Positions 1-8,592 are shown, numbered from the stretch's first letter. The stretch is 64,000 nucleotides of DNA from Pseudomonadota bacterium (GCA_023426545.1 JAFAAN010000040.1:1-64000), one strand, 5' to 3'. Translations and numbers: made by a program. Notes: generated by a model not told the origin, from the sequence alone.

Positions 1-804
1 GCCCTGACGGGCATCCCCGGCATGGACTTCTCCGCGCTGTCTCCCACGGAGAAGCGGGAGCTGGCCACGGTGCTGAGTGACGAGTTCTGTTACTGCGGCT
101 GCCCCCACACGCTGGGCACCTGTCTCAAGTCCCATACTCCGTGCAAGCACGCCCGGCGCATGGCGCAGTTGGCCGCGCGGATGGTGTCCGAGGGGAGCCC
201 GGCCACCGAGGTCATCCTCACCCTGTCGACCTACTACAACGGCTTCCGGGACCCGCGGGCCCAGTTCAAGGTGGATGACCGGATGTGCACCGGACCGGCG
301 AGCGCGCCGGTGACGGTGGTGGAGTTCTCCGACTTCGAGTGCCCGTACTGCGCCAAGGCCCGGCCGGTGATGGAGGCCTTCGCCAAGAAGCACGCACAGC
401 AGGTGCGCTTCTGCTACCTGCCGTTCCCCCTGTCCATGCACGCCAACGCGATGCCGGCGGCCCAGGCCGTGTTGTGGGCGCGGGACCAGGGCAAGTTCTG
501 GCAGATGCACGACGCCCTCTTCGAGCACCAGTCCAACCTCAAGCCGGAGGCGATTGCCGCCCTGGCGACGCAGCTGGGCCTGGACGGCGCGAAGCTGGCC
601 GCGCTGCTGAAGACGGACGCCTACAAGGAAGAGCTGGACGGCTACCGTAGCCAGGGCCGCGCGGCGGCCATCACCGGGACGCCCGCCGTGTACTTCAACG
701 GGCGTGCGCTCGACCTGGCCTTCGTGGAGCCGGAGATGCTCTCCCACAGCCTGGAAGACGAGCTGGAGTGGGCCGCCAACAAGAACGCCTGGGCGGCTGA
801 CTGA
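1..804 (+). CDS. DsbA-family thiol-disulfide protein with CcmH-like Cys N-terminus (5' partial)
   Basis: The frame is open from base 1, so the true start, and probably an export signal, lies outside the window; the first ATG inside is at 22. Counting from that Met, residues 23-41 hold a Cys cluster (CYCGC, then GTC, then PCKHA) that resembles the heme-chaperone CcmH head. A thioredoxin/DsbA-type domain follows, with the CPYC active site at 107-110 and a cis-Pro region (GTPAVYFNG) near 220. Such proteins oxidise or isomerise cysteine pairs in the periplasm. The joining of a CcmH-like Cys head to a DsbA domain suggests a role in cytochrome c or extracytoplasmic thiol handling, which is inference. 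The stop lies 8 bases before the next ATG, consistent with co-transcription. Confidence 0.85.
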   Translation, partial: ALTGIPGMDFSALSPTEKRELATVLSDEFCYCGCPHTLGTCLKSHTPCKHARRMAQLAARMVSEGSPATEVILTLSTYYNGFRDPRAQFKVDDRMCTGPASAPVTVVEFSDFECPYCAKARPVMEAFAKKHAQQVRFCYLPFPLSMHANAMPAAQAVLWARDQGKFWQMHDALFEHQSNLKPEAIAALATQLGLDGAKLAALLKTDAYKEELDGYRSQGRAAAITGTPAVYFNGRALDLAFVEPEMLSHSLEDELEWAANKNAWAAD

Positions 805-811
805 CGCCGCC

Positions 812-2143
812 ATGACGCCCCCCCGCTTCCGCATCGACGCGTCGGCGCAGCTCGTCCACGAGGACCGCCACGCGCCCTCGCCACTGGCGGGGCGGTCGGG
901 GACCTATGCGCTGATGGCGACGGCGCCCGACCTGCTGGTGTTCTCACGCACGCCCGCGGAGGGTGGCTCCATTCCGCTGCCCCGCGTGGTGATGGCCGGG
1001 GACGCGAACGGCTTCCCGCTGTCGGACCTCATCGCCTTCCTCAGCCAGTCGCGGTGGAGCGGCGTGGTGCGCGTGCACGCGCCGGGCGGCGAGCGCTCCA
1101 TCACCCTGCGTGAGGGCGAGGTGCGCGGCGCCTCCTCCGACGACCCCGCCGACCGCCTGGGCGAGGTGCTGGTGCGGATGGGCTACGTGGACCGGCCCCA
1201 GGTGGAGGCCGCGCTGCGCGAGCACCCGCCGTCCAAGGTGGGCCGCGCGCTGGTGGAGCAGGGGCTGCTCAAGTCGCACGACCTCTTCAAGTGCATCACC
1301 CACCAGGTGAGCGAGATCTTCCACGCCATCGTCCTGTGCCGCGAGGGGAGCTTCTTCCTCGTCGACCACCCGGTGGAGGACAAGTCGGGCCACATCATCC
1401 AGCTCTCCACGCACAACCTGTTGATGGACAGCATCCGGAAGATCGACGAGATGGCGCACTTCCGGAAGCGCATCCCGCACGGCCGGCTGTACGTGACGCG
1501 CAAGCGCCCCTCGGACGGCAAGCTGGAGGAGGACGAGGACCGGGTGCTGGGGCTGCTCGACGGGCGGCGCACCATCCTGGAGCTGGGGCACGCGGCCCGC
1601 CTGTCGGAGTTCGACGTCACCAAGGTCGTCTTCCGGCTGCTGGAGGGAGGCTTCGCGTCCGTGACGGACAAGCCGCTGATGGTGCCCTCGCCGGGCGTCC
1701 CGGCGCCGGTTCCCCAGCCCCCCGAGCGGGCGCCCGCCCGAGCACCCGCGCGCCCCCCGGTGACGGTGGACCCGCGCCCGGTGGCCCGAGTCTTCAACTT
1801 CATCTTCCGGGAGATTCGCGACGAGGTGGCCAAGCAGGGCATGGACCGCGAGTTCATCGCCGCGGCCAACGCGGCCCTCTCCGGCCAGGGCCTCTCGTCC
1901 TCGCCGGTGCTGGAGGGGCTGGCCTTCACCCCCGACGGCAGCCTCCCGGAGAACAAGCTCATCGAGAGCTTCGAGCGCCACCGCGCGCAGCTGGGCAGCG
2001 AGCCGCTGGCCACCTTCAAGCAGGCGCTCAGCGACATGATGTTCTTCCTGCTCTTCCAGGCCGGTGAGCTGCTGGAGTCACGCGCGGACGAGGACCTCGC
2101 CCGGCGCGTGAAAGAGCTCCTGGCCACGCTCGAGGCACCGTGA
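812..2143 (+). CDS. DUF4388 domain protein
   Basis: This is a 443-residue soluble protein. I chose the ATG at 812, just after the upstream stop, over the in-frame GTG at 704, which would overlap the DsbA-like gene. Residues about 65-140 match the DUF4388 pattern (LSDLIAFLSQSRWSGVVRV, then a REGEVRGA-type turn and LGEVLVRMGYV). This domain is common in myxobacteria and often linked to response regulators and signalling, but it has no enzymatic role that I know of. The middle holds a second winged-helix-like segment (VLGLLDGRRTILEL). A Pro/Ala-rich linker near residue 310 leads to a helical C-terminal domain. It overlaps truD by 4 bases, so the two are probably translationally coupled. The function is unknown. 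Confidence 0.82.
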   Translation: MTPPRFRIDASAQLVHEDRHAPSPLAGRSGTYALMATAPDLLVFSRTPAEGGSIPLPRVVMAGDANGFPLSDLIAFLSQSRWSGVVRVHAPGGERSITLREGEVRGASSDDPADRLGEVLVRMGYVDRPQVEAALREHPPSKVGRALVEQGLLKSHDLFKCITHQVSEIFHAIVLCREGSFFLVDHPVEDKSGHIIQLSTHNLLMDSIRKIDEMAHFRKRIPHGRLYVTRKRPSDGKLEEDEDRVLGLLDGRRTILELGHAARLSEFDVTKVVFRLLEGGFASVTDKPLMVPSPGVPAPVPQPPERAPARAPARPPVTVDPRPVARVFNFIFREIRDEVAKQGMDREFIAAANAALSGQGLSSSPVLEGLAFTPDGSLPENKLIESFERHRAQLGSEPLATFKQALSDMMFFLLFQAGELLESRADEDLARRVKELLATLEAP

Positions 2144-3174
2144 CGGATTCTGGATGGCCGCGTCTGACGGCGGAGGTGCCCGGCTGTGGGGGCGCCTTCA
2201 AGCTTGTGCCAGAGGACTTCGAGGTGGAGGAGCTGCCCGCGTACCTGCCCTCGGGCGAGGGGGAGCACCTCTACCTCCGGGTGGAGAAGCGCGGCCGCGA
2301 CACGCGCGAGCTGGTGCGCGCGCTGGCCGCGTCGCTGGATGTGAAGGAAGACGACATCGGCGTGGCGGGGATGAAGGACCGGCAGGCGGTGACCCGGCAG
2401 TGGGTGTCCGTGCCGGCGCGCGCCGAGCCGAAGCTGGCGGAGTTCGCCCTGGACGGCGTGCAGGTGCTGGAGGCGAAGCGCCACGGCAACAAGCTCCGCA
2501 CCGGCCACCTTCGCGGCAACCGCTTCCGCCTGCGCCTGCGCGGCGTGAAGGACGCCGGCGCGGCGCGTGAGAGCTTCTCCCGCCTGGTGGCTCAAGGCGT
2601 GCCCAACTACTTCGGAGAGCAGCGCTTCGGCCGCGCGGGTGACAACGCGGACCTGGGGAAGCTGCTCGTGCTGGGGCAGCGCCTGCCGAAGCGGCCGGAC
2701 CGGTTCCAGCGCAAGCTGTACCTGTCCGCCTTCCAGTCACGCCTCTTCAACCGCGCGCTCGCGGAGCGGCTGCGCGCGGGCACGCTGGCCACCGCGCTCG
2801 CCGGAGACGTGCTGCGCAAGGAGGAGACGGGTGGCCTCTTCGTGTGCGAGTCGCCGGAGGTGGACGGCCCGCGCGTGGCCGCCTTCGAGGTGAGCCCCGC
2901 CGGTCCGCTCTTCGGGCCGAAGATGACGGCCGCCGCCGGTGCGGTGGCCGAAGCCGAGGCGCGGCTGCTGGCGGAGGAGGGCGTCACGCTGGAGGACCTC
3001 CGGCGCGGCGGTGGTGAGACGGAAGGGAGCCGCCGACCCTACCGCGTCCGCCTGGGGGCGCCCGAGCTGCGCGCCGAGTCGACGCCGGACGGCGAGGACC
3101 TCTGGCTCACCTTCGAGCTGCCTCGGGGGGCTTATGCCACCGAGGTCCTCCACGAACTGCTCAAGGACGGCTGA
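2140..3174 (+). CDS. truD: tRNA pseudouridine(13) synthase TruD
   Basis: TruD converts uridine 13 of certain tRNAs to pseudouridine in the cytoplasm. The 344-residue product fits the family length. The catalytic motif GMKDRQAVTRQ is present with Asp80, the same position as in the E. coli enzyme. The family blocks PNYFGEQRFG and a C-terminal RGAYATEVLHELL are also visible. Translation starts at a GTG whose last two bases overlap the stop of the DUF4388 gene (GTGA). The gene converges with an OmpA-like gene, with two GC-rich hairpins between them. The identification rests on the catalytic motif and on colinearity over the whole protein. Confidence 0.97.
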   Translation: MTDSGWPRLTAEVPGCGGAFKLVPEDFEVEELPAYLPSGEGEHLYLRVEKRGRDTRELVRALAASLDVKEDDIGVAGMKDRQAVTRQWVSVPARAEPKLAEFALDGVQVLEAKRHGNKLRTGHLRGNRFRLRLRGVKDAGAARESFSRLVAQGVPNYFGEQRFGRAGDNADLGKLLVLGQRLPKRPDRFQRKLYLSAFQSRLFNRALAERLRAGTLATALAGDVLRKEETGGLFVCESPEVDGPRVAAFEVSPAGPLFGPKMTAAAGAVAEAEARLLAEEGVTLEDLRRGGGETEGSRRPYRVRLGAPELRAESTPDGEDLWLTFELPRGAYATEVLHELLKDG

Positions 3175-3196
3175 GGCCCCCGAGGCCCCGTAACGA

Positions 3197-3232
3197 AGAC
3201 GCCTCCGCGGGCACGGGGCCCGGGAGGCGTCT
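3197..3232. terminator. Convergent terminator-like hairpin 1
   Basis: A perfect 10-bp inverted repeat (AGACGCCTCC / GGAGGCGTCT) encloses a GC-rich loop that can itself pair. It lies just after truD and before the stop of the convergent OmpA gene. There is no T-tract, as is common in high-GC genomes, so its terminator role is inferred from position and stem strength. Confidence 0.6.
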
Positions 3233-3241
3233 GGCGGCGTG

Positions 3242-3265
3242 GCCCCGGCCTTGGAGGGCCGGGGC
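3242..3265. terminator. Convergent terminator-like hairpin 2
   Basis: A 9-bp perfect stem (GCCCCGGCC / GGCCGGGGC) with a 6-base loop TTGGAG lies directly downstream of the OmpA-family stop on the minus strand. Together with the preceding hairpin it makes a two-hairpin module between convergent genes. It has no T-run on either side. Confidence 0.55.
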
Positions 3266-3276
3266 GGCGCGCGGTG

Positions 3277-4686
3277 CTACTCGGCGACCTTGAACTCGGT
3301 GCGGCGGTTCATCGCGCGGCCCGTCTTGGTGCTGTTGGGGGCGATGGGCTGCGTCTCGCCGTAGCCCACGGCCTGGAGGCGGGCAGGGTCGACGCCGCGG
3401 CGGATGATCTGCGCCATCACCGCGTCCGCGCGCCGCTGCGACAGGCGCATGTTGGCGGCATCGTTGCCCAGCGAGTCGGTGTGCCCCTCGATGCGCAGCC
3501 GCTTGATCCACGGCGCGTCGCGCAGGGCCTGCGCCACGTCGTCGAGCACCGCGGTGCTCTGCTTGCCGTAGATCTTGTGCGAGCCGGAGCTGAAGAGGAT
3601 CTGCTTCTTGATCTCGATCCGGTCGCGCTTGATGACGACCATCTTGTACTGCTTGGCGCAGCCGCGCTCCTCCTGGACGCCGGGCTCCTCGGGGCACGCG
3701 TCCAGCCGGTCCACGATGCCGTCACCGTCCGTGTCCTTGTCCGGGCAGCCGCCGTTCTCGGCCGGGCCGGCCTCGTTGGGGCACTTGTCCTGGACGTCCG
3801 GTACGCCGTCCGCGTCGTTGTCCAGGTCGGGGCAGCCGTCCTCGTCCTGGAAGCCGTCCATGTCCTCGGGCTCGTCCGGGCACTTGTCGTCCTTGTCGAG
3901 GATGCCGTCACCGTCCCGGTCGACGATGGGGCAGCCCATGTTCTGCATGGGGCCGGCCTCGTTGGGGCACTTGTCGGCCGTGTCGATGATGCCGTCGCCG
4001 TCGTTGTCCAGGTCGGGGCAGCCGTCCTCGTCCTGGAAGCCGTCGAAGTCCTCCGCCTGGTCCGGGCACTTGTCCTCGTTGTCGGGGATGCCGTCGCCGT
4101 CGCGGTCCTTGGGGGCCTCGGCCGGGCAGCCCTGGTTCTCCGGTACGCCCGGGGTGAGCGGGCACCGGTCGTTGACGTCCAGGATGCCGTCGCCGTCGTT
4201 GTCCGGGTCGGGGCAGCCGTCCTCGTCCTGGAAGCCGTCGAAGTCCTCCGCCTGGTCGGGGCAGGGGTCGTCCTTGTCCAGGATGCCGTCGCCGTCGCTG
4301 TCCGTCTCCTCGATGCGGACCACCACCTGGGGCTGCTGGGGCTGCTGAGGCTGTTGCGGCTGCTGGGCCTCCGGCCGGTCGCGGACGAGCACCTGGCGCG
4401 GGCCGCAGTTCCTGGACAGCTCCAACGCGCGGGTCACCGCGGTGTCGGCGGTGCGCACGTGTGTGTCGGCGCGGCCGCTGTTGCCCTGGCTCAGCTCACC
4501 TCGGGCGAAGTCGAGGTGGGCCTCGGCGGTGGCCAGCTCGACCGGGGCGCAGCGCAGGGCGCCGCTGCGCCGGGCGCGCTCCACGTTGGCCGCGAGCACC
4601 TCTGTGTCCGCGCGAATCTTGCTGCCGCTGACACAGGAGACGGTGAGGAGGAGGGGGAGCAGCGCGACTGGGAAAAGACGCTTCAT
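3277..4686 (-). CDS. OmpA-family lipoprotein with thrombospondin type-3 repeats
   Basis: This is a 469-residue outer-membrane lipoprotein candidate. I chose the Met starting MKRLFPVALLPLLL, which gives a type II-like signal ending in Cys (TVSC); the longer open frame upstream overlaps another gene. Residues about 22-95 are a DUF4398 helical segment (VELATAEAHLDFARGEL). A Pro/Gln stretch follows, then several Asp-rich calcium-binding thrombospondin type-3 repeats (DSDGDGILDKDDPCPD and variants, roughly 125-345). The end is an OmpA peptidoglycan-binding domain (LRIEGHTDSLGNDAANMRLSQRRA, shown in part: IEGHTDSLG, LSQRRADAV, VGYGETQP). The architecture suggests a calcium-stabilised spacer tethering the outer membrane to peptidoglycan. 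It follows the small DUF4398 lipoprotein gene and is probably in an operon with it. Confidence 0.9.
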   Translation of the reverse strand: MKRLFPVALLPLLLTVSCVSGSKIRADTEVLAANVERARRSGALRCAPVELATAEAHLDFARGELSQGNSGRADTHVRTADTAVTRALELSRNCGPRQVLVRDRPEAQQPQQPQQPQQPQVVVRIEETDSDGDGILDKDDPCPDQAEDFDGFQDEDGCPDPDNDGDGILDVNDRCPLTPGVPENQGCPAEAPKDRDGDGIPDNEDKCPDQAEDFDGFQDEDGCPDLDNDGDGIIDTADKCPNEAGPMQNMGCPIVDRDGDGILDKDDKCPDEPEDMDGFQDEDGCPDLDNDADGVPDVQDKCPNEAGPAENGGCPDKDTDGDGIVDRLDACPEEPGVQEERGCAKQYKMVVIKRDRIEIKKQILFSSGSHKIYGKQSTAVLDDVAQALRDAPWIKRLRIEGHTDSLGNDAANMRLSQRRADAVMAQIIRRGVDPARLQAVGYGETQPIAPNSTKTGRAMNRRTEFKVAE

Positions 4687-4703
4687 CGGGGAGCGCTCGG
4701 GCG

Positions 4704-5021
4704 TCACGGGTTCGGAGTGCGGCCACCGGACTCGGCGTTGCCAGCGACGGCCATCGCCTTCTCGCGGGCCTCGTTGGCGAAGCGCGAGGCCTTCACGGCG
4801 AAGTCCACACCCGCCTGGTAGTCGGAGTACCCCACCTCCTCGCGCGCCTTGGTGATGTACAGGTTGGCGGCGGTCCACTCGTAGGGGGCGAGCTGCTCCG
4901 CCCCGGCGGTACGCGCGGCCTGGATCTGCACTTCCGCATCGAGGATGTTCGCGGTGGACTTCACGGGACCGCACGCGGCGAGCGTTCCCGACACCGCCAC
5001 CAACGCCAGCAGCTTCTTCAT
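4704..5021 (-). CDS. Small DUF4398 lipoprotein
   Basis: This 105-residue protein starts at MKKLLALVAVSGTLAACG, a clear lipoprotein signal with lipobox LAAC. The longer in-frame start 15 codons upstream would spoil the signal and was rejected. The mature part is a helical DUF4398 segment (YEWTAANLYITKAREEVGYSDYQ, seen as the key words TAANLYITKA and YSDYQAG), the same family found at the N-terminus of the next gene, 17 bases downstream. The pair probably acts together in the outer membrane. DUF4398 proteins have no assigned biochemical activity. The gene is divergent from the HEAT-repeat gene. Confidence 0.85.
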   Translation of the reverse strand: MKKLLALVAVSGTLAACGPVKSTANILDAEVQIQAARTAGAEQLAPYEWTAANLYITKAREEVGYSDYQAGVDFAVKASRFANEAREKAMAVAGNAESGGRTPNP

Positions 5022-5170
5022 AGGGTGGCGCCTCTGGAGAGGGGTGAAACCTGGCGGTCGTATCAATCGCTCCCAGGAGGGTCAAGAATCGGGCATCCGT
5101 GCTGACCGGGAGGCCGGGCAGGTGGTGGGACTTTGACGACCGGGGCCGCCCTTGCCATCGTCCCATCCCC

Positions 5171-6154
5171 GTGCGCCCGTCCGTCCGTCTCGTCCTCGCC
5201 CTCTCGCTTCTCGTCCCCTGGGCCGCCCTGTCCGGGCCGGCGTCCGCCGCCAAGCGGACGTCCCGCCGCGCCGAGACGGAAGCGGTCATCCAGGCGGTGG
5301 TGGAGGGCGGGGCGGTCCCCGCGGCCGTCTCCCGCCTGCGCTTCCTGCGGGAGGAGGCCTTCGCCGCCCGGGAGATTGCCACCACGCTGCGCGACGTCCA
5401 CGACGAGCGGCTGCGCCGCAACCTCACCGCGGTGCTCGCGGGACTGGCGACGCGCGCCGCGGAGCCCACGCTCGCGGGGTTGGCGTCGGATGCCGACAGC
5501 GCGGTGCGGATGTACGCCGCGCAGGGCCTGGCGAAGCTCAACAGCCGCTACACGCAGGTGCTCGTCCCCCTGCTGGAGGACAAGAGCAGCGGCGTGCGCC
5601 GCGAGGCGGCGCGGGCGCTGGGGGCCTCACGCAACCCGAAGATGGGGCCCGTGCTGGTGAAGGCCGCCAAGGCGGAGCAGGAGCTGGAGGTGCGCGCCGC
5701 CATGCTGGCCGCGGTGGGGGAGACCGGCGACGGCAAGCAGGGCACGGCGCTGAAGGCGTTCCTCACCAGCGACTCGGAGAGCACCCGCTTCGCCGCGGCC
5801 AAGGGGCTGTGCCGGCTGGGGGCGTCGGAGGGCTTCGCCTTCGCTGGCAAGCTGCTCGGCTCGGACGACCGCTTCGTGCGCCGGCAGGGGCTGGAGCTCT
5901 ACGAGGGCGTCAGCGCGAAGAAGGCCGCGCCCGCCCTCAAGCCGCTGCTGGAGGACAAGGACCGCACCCTGGCCGCCAGCGCCGCCCGCATCCTTCACGA
6001 AGGCGGCGATGCCTCGATGCTGGAGTGGCTGGTGCTGGCGTCGTGGAACGCGAAGTCCGACGAGAAGCTCGCCTATGAGCGGGAGCTGGAGACGCTCCAG
6101 CTTCGCGATGACCGGCGCAAGGCCATCCTCCGCAAGGCGGGTGTCGCGCAATGA
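5171..6154 (+). CDS. Exported HEAT-repeat protein
   Basis: I chose the GTG at 5171 (327 residues) because it places a Sec-type signal peptide (VRLVLALSLLVPWAALSGPASA) at the N-terminus; a GTG at 5099 would add 24 residues before it. The mature protein is a row of about six HEAT/PBS-lyase-type helical repeats (for example AVRMYAAQGLAKL, GVRREAARALG, STRFAAAKGLCRL). Such solenoids are protein-binding scaffolds, and the partner is unknown. Its stop overlaps the start of the DUF1460 gene by 4 bases (ATGA), so translational coupling and a shared envelope role are likely. Confidence 0.85.
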   Translation: MRPSVRLVLALSLLVPWAALSGPASAAKRTSRRAETEAVIQAVVEGGAVPAAVSRLRFLREEAFAAREIATTLRDVHDERLRRNLTAVLAGLATRAAEPTLAGLASDADSAVRMYAAQGLAKLNSRYTQVLVPLLEDKSSGVRREAARALGASRNPKMGPVLVKAAKAEQELEVRAAMLAAVGETGDGKQGTALKAFLTSDSESTRFAAAKGLCRLGASEGFAFAGKLLGSDDRFVRRQGLELYEGVSAKKAAPALKPLLEDKDRTLAASAARILHEGGDASMLEWLVLASWNAKSDEKLAYERELETLQLRDDRRKAILRKAGVAQ

Positions 6155-7092
6155 GCCTGGGGGCGCTTCTGGCCGCGGCGCTGCTGTCCCAGGCGCCCGC
6201 GGCCTCCAGCTCCGGGGCCGGGGCCCTCCTCGAGTCCCCGGCCGCGTCGTCACAGGTCGCGACGGCCCGGCCGGTGAAGCCCAACGGCTGGGTGGGGCTC
6301 ACGCCGGAGGCGCGCGCCGCGCTGGTGGCGGAGGACGCGGAGGCGCCGCTCGCCAGCCGGCTGATGCGGATGAGCGAGCGCTTCATCAACACGCCCTACG
6401 TGTTGTCTCCGCTAGGAGAGGGCCACGGCGTGGACCCCGACCCGACCTTCCGGCTGGACGCGGTGGACTGCCTCACCTTCGTGGAGCAGTCGCTGGCGCT
6501 GAGCCTGGCGGGCCGTGAGGAAGAGGTGGCGCCGCTGCTGGAGCGCATCCGCTACGCGAGCATGCCCACCTATGAGGACCGAAACCACCTCATGGAGGCA
6601 CAGTGGCTGCCCAACAACCTCCGCAAGGGCTTCCTGGCGGACGTGACGCGGCGCTACGCGGGGGCGGACGCGGTGACGGTGACGAAGACGCTCACCCGGC
6701 AGACCTGGCAGTCGCGCTCCTCGCAGGCCCTGGGGCTCACCGAGGCGCGGCAGGTGGTGGGCACCTACACGCTGAACATGCTGCCCCTGGAGCGCGTCAT
6801 GGAGCACGCGCGCGACATCCCCTCGGGCACCATCCTGGTGGTGATGCGTGAGGACCTGCCGCTGAAGGCCACGCGCATCACCCACCTGGGCTTCGTGGTG
6901 CAGCGCAAGCATCGCACGTACCTGCGCCATGCCGCGCGCGGAGGCTACAACCGCGTGGTGGACGAGGACCTGGAGGCGTTCCTCGCCCGCAATGCGCGGT
7001 ACTCGAAGTGGAAGGTGACGGGCGTCAGCCTCTTCGAGCCGCGCCGGCCCGATGGGGCCAGCGGTGGCTCGGTGATGCGCCCGGTGCCCTGA
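6151..7092 (+). CDS. DUF1460 family amidase-like protein
   Basis: This 313-residue protein starts at an ATG overlapping the HEAT-repeat stop. The N-terminus (LGALLAAALLSQAPAAS) looks like a short export signal. The DUF1460 family has an NlpC/P60-like papain fold and is annotated as N-acetylmuramoyl-L-alanine amidase-like. The motif DAVDCLTFVEQSLAL supplies the expected catalytic Cys, and THLGFVVQRKHRTYLRHAA supplies the His in the expected order. A cell-wall peptide hydrolase role is therefore inferred; the substrate is not shown. Coupling to a HEAT scaffold gene suggests an envelope complex. It converges with the zinc-ribbon gene. Confidence 0.85.
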   Translation: MSLGALLAAALLSQAPAASSSGAGALLESPAASSQVATARPVKPNGWVGLTPEARAALVAEDAEAPLASRLMRMSERFINTPYVLSPLGEGHGVDPDPTFRLDAVDCLTFVEQSLALSLAGREEEVAPLLERIRYASMPTYEDRNHLMEAQWLPNNLRKGFLADVTRRYAGADAVTVTKTLTRQTWQSRSSQALGLTEARQVVGTYTLNMLPLERVMEHARDIPSGTILVVMREDLPLKATRITHLGFVVQRKHRTYLRHAARGGYNRVVDEDLEAFLARNARYSKWKVTGVSLFEPRRPDGASGGSVMRPVP

Positions 7093-7107
7093 GGGGGCCG
7101 CGCCTGC

Positions 7108-7554
7108 TCAGGCGCTGGGGGGCGGCGAGGCAGGGGCCTCCGACTCTCGCTCCTCCGCCTCGGCGGCCGCGGCGGCCTCGTCGTTGGTGGCCAGCTCCCG
7201 CAGCCGCTCCTGCTCGATGAGGGCGGCCGCACGGGCCTGCTGCTCGGCCGGCACGTGAATCTCCCACCAGGGCAGCACGTTGCCGGTGGTCAGCTTGTCC
7301 ACCACGCCCGAGCGGCCCGCGCGCACCAGCACGGGGATGTTCGCGTCCTGGAGCAGCTGGGCGTAGACCTCGGCGGTGAAGGGGTCCTCGGCCGAGCCCG
7401 CCCGGACGAAGATGCGCTTATCCAGTTCGTGCGGCAGCGGCAGCTCCCGCCTGCGCATCTCTTCTTCGCTCACGAGCGGCGGGTTGCCTGGACAGTCCGC
7501 GCATTCCTCGACGCTGTCCTGATATTCGGAGCCGCACCTGGCGCAGTATTTCAT
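7108..7554 (-). CDS. Zinc-ribbon DUF2007-like protein
   Basis: This 148-residue protein starts at MKYCARCGSEY; an upstream extension has no support. The N-terminus is a short zinc ribbon (CARCG then CADCPG). The middle (KRIFVRAGSAEDPFTAEVYAQLL through PWWEIHVPAEQQARAA) resembles DUF2007, a small putative signal-transducing fold. The C-terminus is a low-complexity Glu/Ala tail. No enzymatic motif is visible. It lies 82 bases downstream of the single-domain response-regulator gene on the same strand and may share its transcript. The function is unknown. Confidence 0.75.
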   Translation of the reverse strand: MKYCARCGSEYQDSVEECADCPGNPPLVSEEEMRRRELPLPHELDKRIFVRAGSAEDPFTAEVYAQLLQDANIPVLVRAGRSGVVDKLTTGNVLPWWEIHVPAEQQARAAALIEQERLRELATNDEAAAAAEAEERESEAPASPPPSA

Positions 7555-7636
7555 CGCAGTCCTCCAACCCGCGGGTGTCTGGAGTGAAAGAGTAGGTCCG
7601 GCGTTCCGGGATGACACCCGGGACCCGCCCATTCGT

Positions 7637-7996
7637 TCAATGCCGGGCTTCGTCGCCCAGCCGGCCCAGGGCGGCGCTGAGGCGCTCCACGTCGATGGGC
7701 TTGCGCAGCACCACATCGCAGTGTTCGGAGCCTTGCACTTGCGTGTAGCCGGACACGAGGATGACGCGCGCGCGCGGCTCGCGCTCCTTCACTTTCTGCG
7801 CGAGCTCGGTGCCGCACATTCCAGGGAGGGATTCGTCCGTCACCACGACGTCCGGACGCTCGGCCTCGAAGGCCTTCAGGCCGGCCACGCCGTCCGTGGC
7901 GGTGCTCACGTCGAACTCCGGCTCGAGCAGCTCCGCCAGCAGCTCCCGGCTGTCTCCGTCATCCTCGACCAGCAAGACCTTGATTCGCGCGCCCAT
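7637..7996 (-). CDS. Single-domain response regulator
   Basis: This is a 119-residue stand-alone receiver domain. I chose the start at MGARIKVLLVEDD because the preceding 16 in-frame residues are not receiver-like. The acidic pair (VEDD), the phosphoacceptor Asp in VVVTDESLPGM, the Ser/Thr position (VILVSGYT) and the Lys of LRKP are all present, so phosphotransfer should work. With no output domain, it must act by protein contact or as a phosphate sink. No cognate histidine kinase is adjacent; the nearest in this window is 3 kb away on the same strand. Confidence 0.88.
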   Translation of the reverse strand: MGARIKVLLVEDDGDSRELLAELLEPEFDVSTATDGVAGLKAFEAERPDVVVTDESLPGMCGTELAQKVKEREPRARVILVSGYTQVQGSEHCDVVLRKPIDVERLSAALGRLGDEARH

Positions 7997-8165
7997 GCCT
8001 CTGGGAAACCCACGCGGCGGTGGTGATTCGTCCGCGGCGGCCACGAGCCCTTGCTATCCCGCCCGCCCGGGGAGCAGGGGGCCGGGGCCGAGCGTGCATC
8101 AAAGGGCAGGGGGTGGCTCACCACCGGGCGTCAGGCTGCCCATCTTTGGGCTCGGAGGTAATGCC

Positions 8166-8525
8166 ATGAAGGTGTTGCTGCGTGGAGTGCACCTGGACCT
8201 GTCGGATGCTCTCAAGTCGTATGTCGACGAACACCTGGTGCGCCATATCGAGCGGTTCGCGGATGACGAGGCGGCGGAAATCGACATCTCCCTGGTGGAC
8301 ACCAACGGCCCCAAGGGCGGTGTGGACAAGGAGTGCCGCGCGACGGTGCGCCTGCCCGGGCTTTCCGCGGTGCACGTGACGGAGTCGGCGGACTCGCTGT
8401 ACCCCGCCATCGATGCGACACGTGACCGGCTGGAGAAGAGCATCAAGCGCCTGCTGGAGAAGCGGCGCGAGGTCCACACCAATGGCCTGCCGCAGGACGT
8501 GGCGGCCGACGTTCCCACCTACTAG
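8166..8525 (+). CDS. hpf: Ribosome hibernation-promoting factor, short form
   Basis: This 119-residue HPF/YfiA-family protein binds the 30S subunit at the tRNA/mRNA path and inactivates ribosomes in stationary phase. The sequence shows the beta-alpha-beta core (VLLRGVHLDLSDALKSYVDEHL) and the basic helix (TRDRLEKSIKRLLEKRREV, in part RDRLEKSIKRLL). It lacks the C-terminal dimerisation domain of long HPF. A strong ribosome-binding site, GGAGGT, at 8155-8160 fixes the ATG at 8166. A stable hairpin follows the stop. Starvation-linked expression would suit a fruiting bacterium, but no promoter is evident. Confidence 0.93.
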   Translation: MKVLLRGVHLDLSDALKSYVDEHLVRHIERFADDEAAEIDISLVDTNGPKGGVDKECRATVRLPGLSAVHVTESADSLYPAIDATRDRLEKSIKRLLEKRREVHTNGLPQDVAADVPTY

Positions 8526-8556
8526 ACGTGCCCACGCTGAGCGTGAGGCGGCGAGG

Positions 8557-8592
8557 GCCCGGCCTCCCAGGTCGTACACCTGGCGGCCGGGC
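8557..8592 (+). terminator. Terminator-like hairpin after hpf
   Basis: There is an outer stem GCCCGGCC / GGCCGGGC (8557-8564 with 8585-8592) and an inner stem CCAGGT / ACCTGG with loop CGTAC. It lies 30 bases after the hpf stop. There is no T-run, so the call rests on stem strength and location. Confidence 0.55.
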
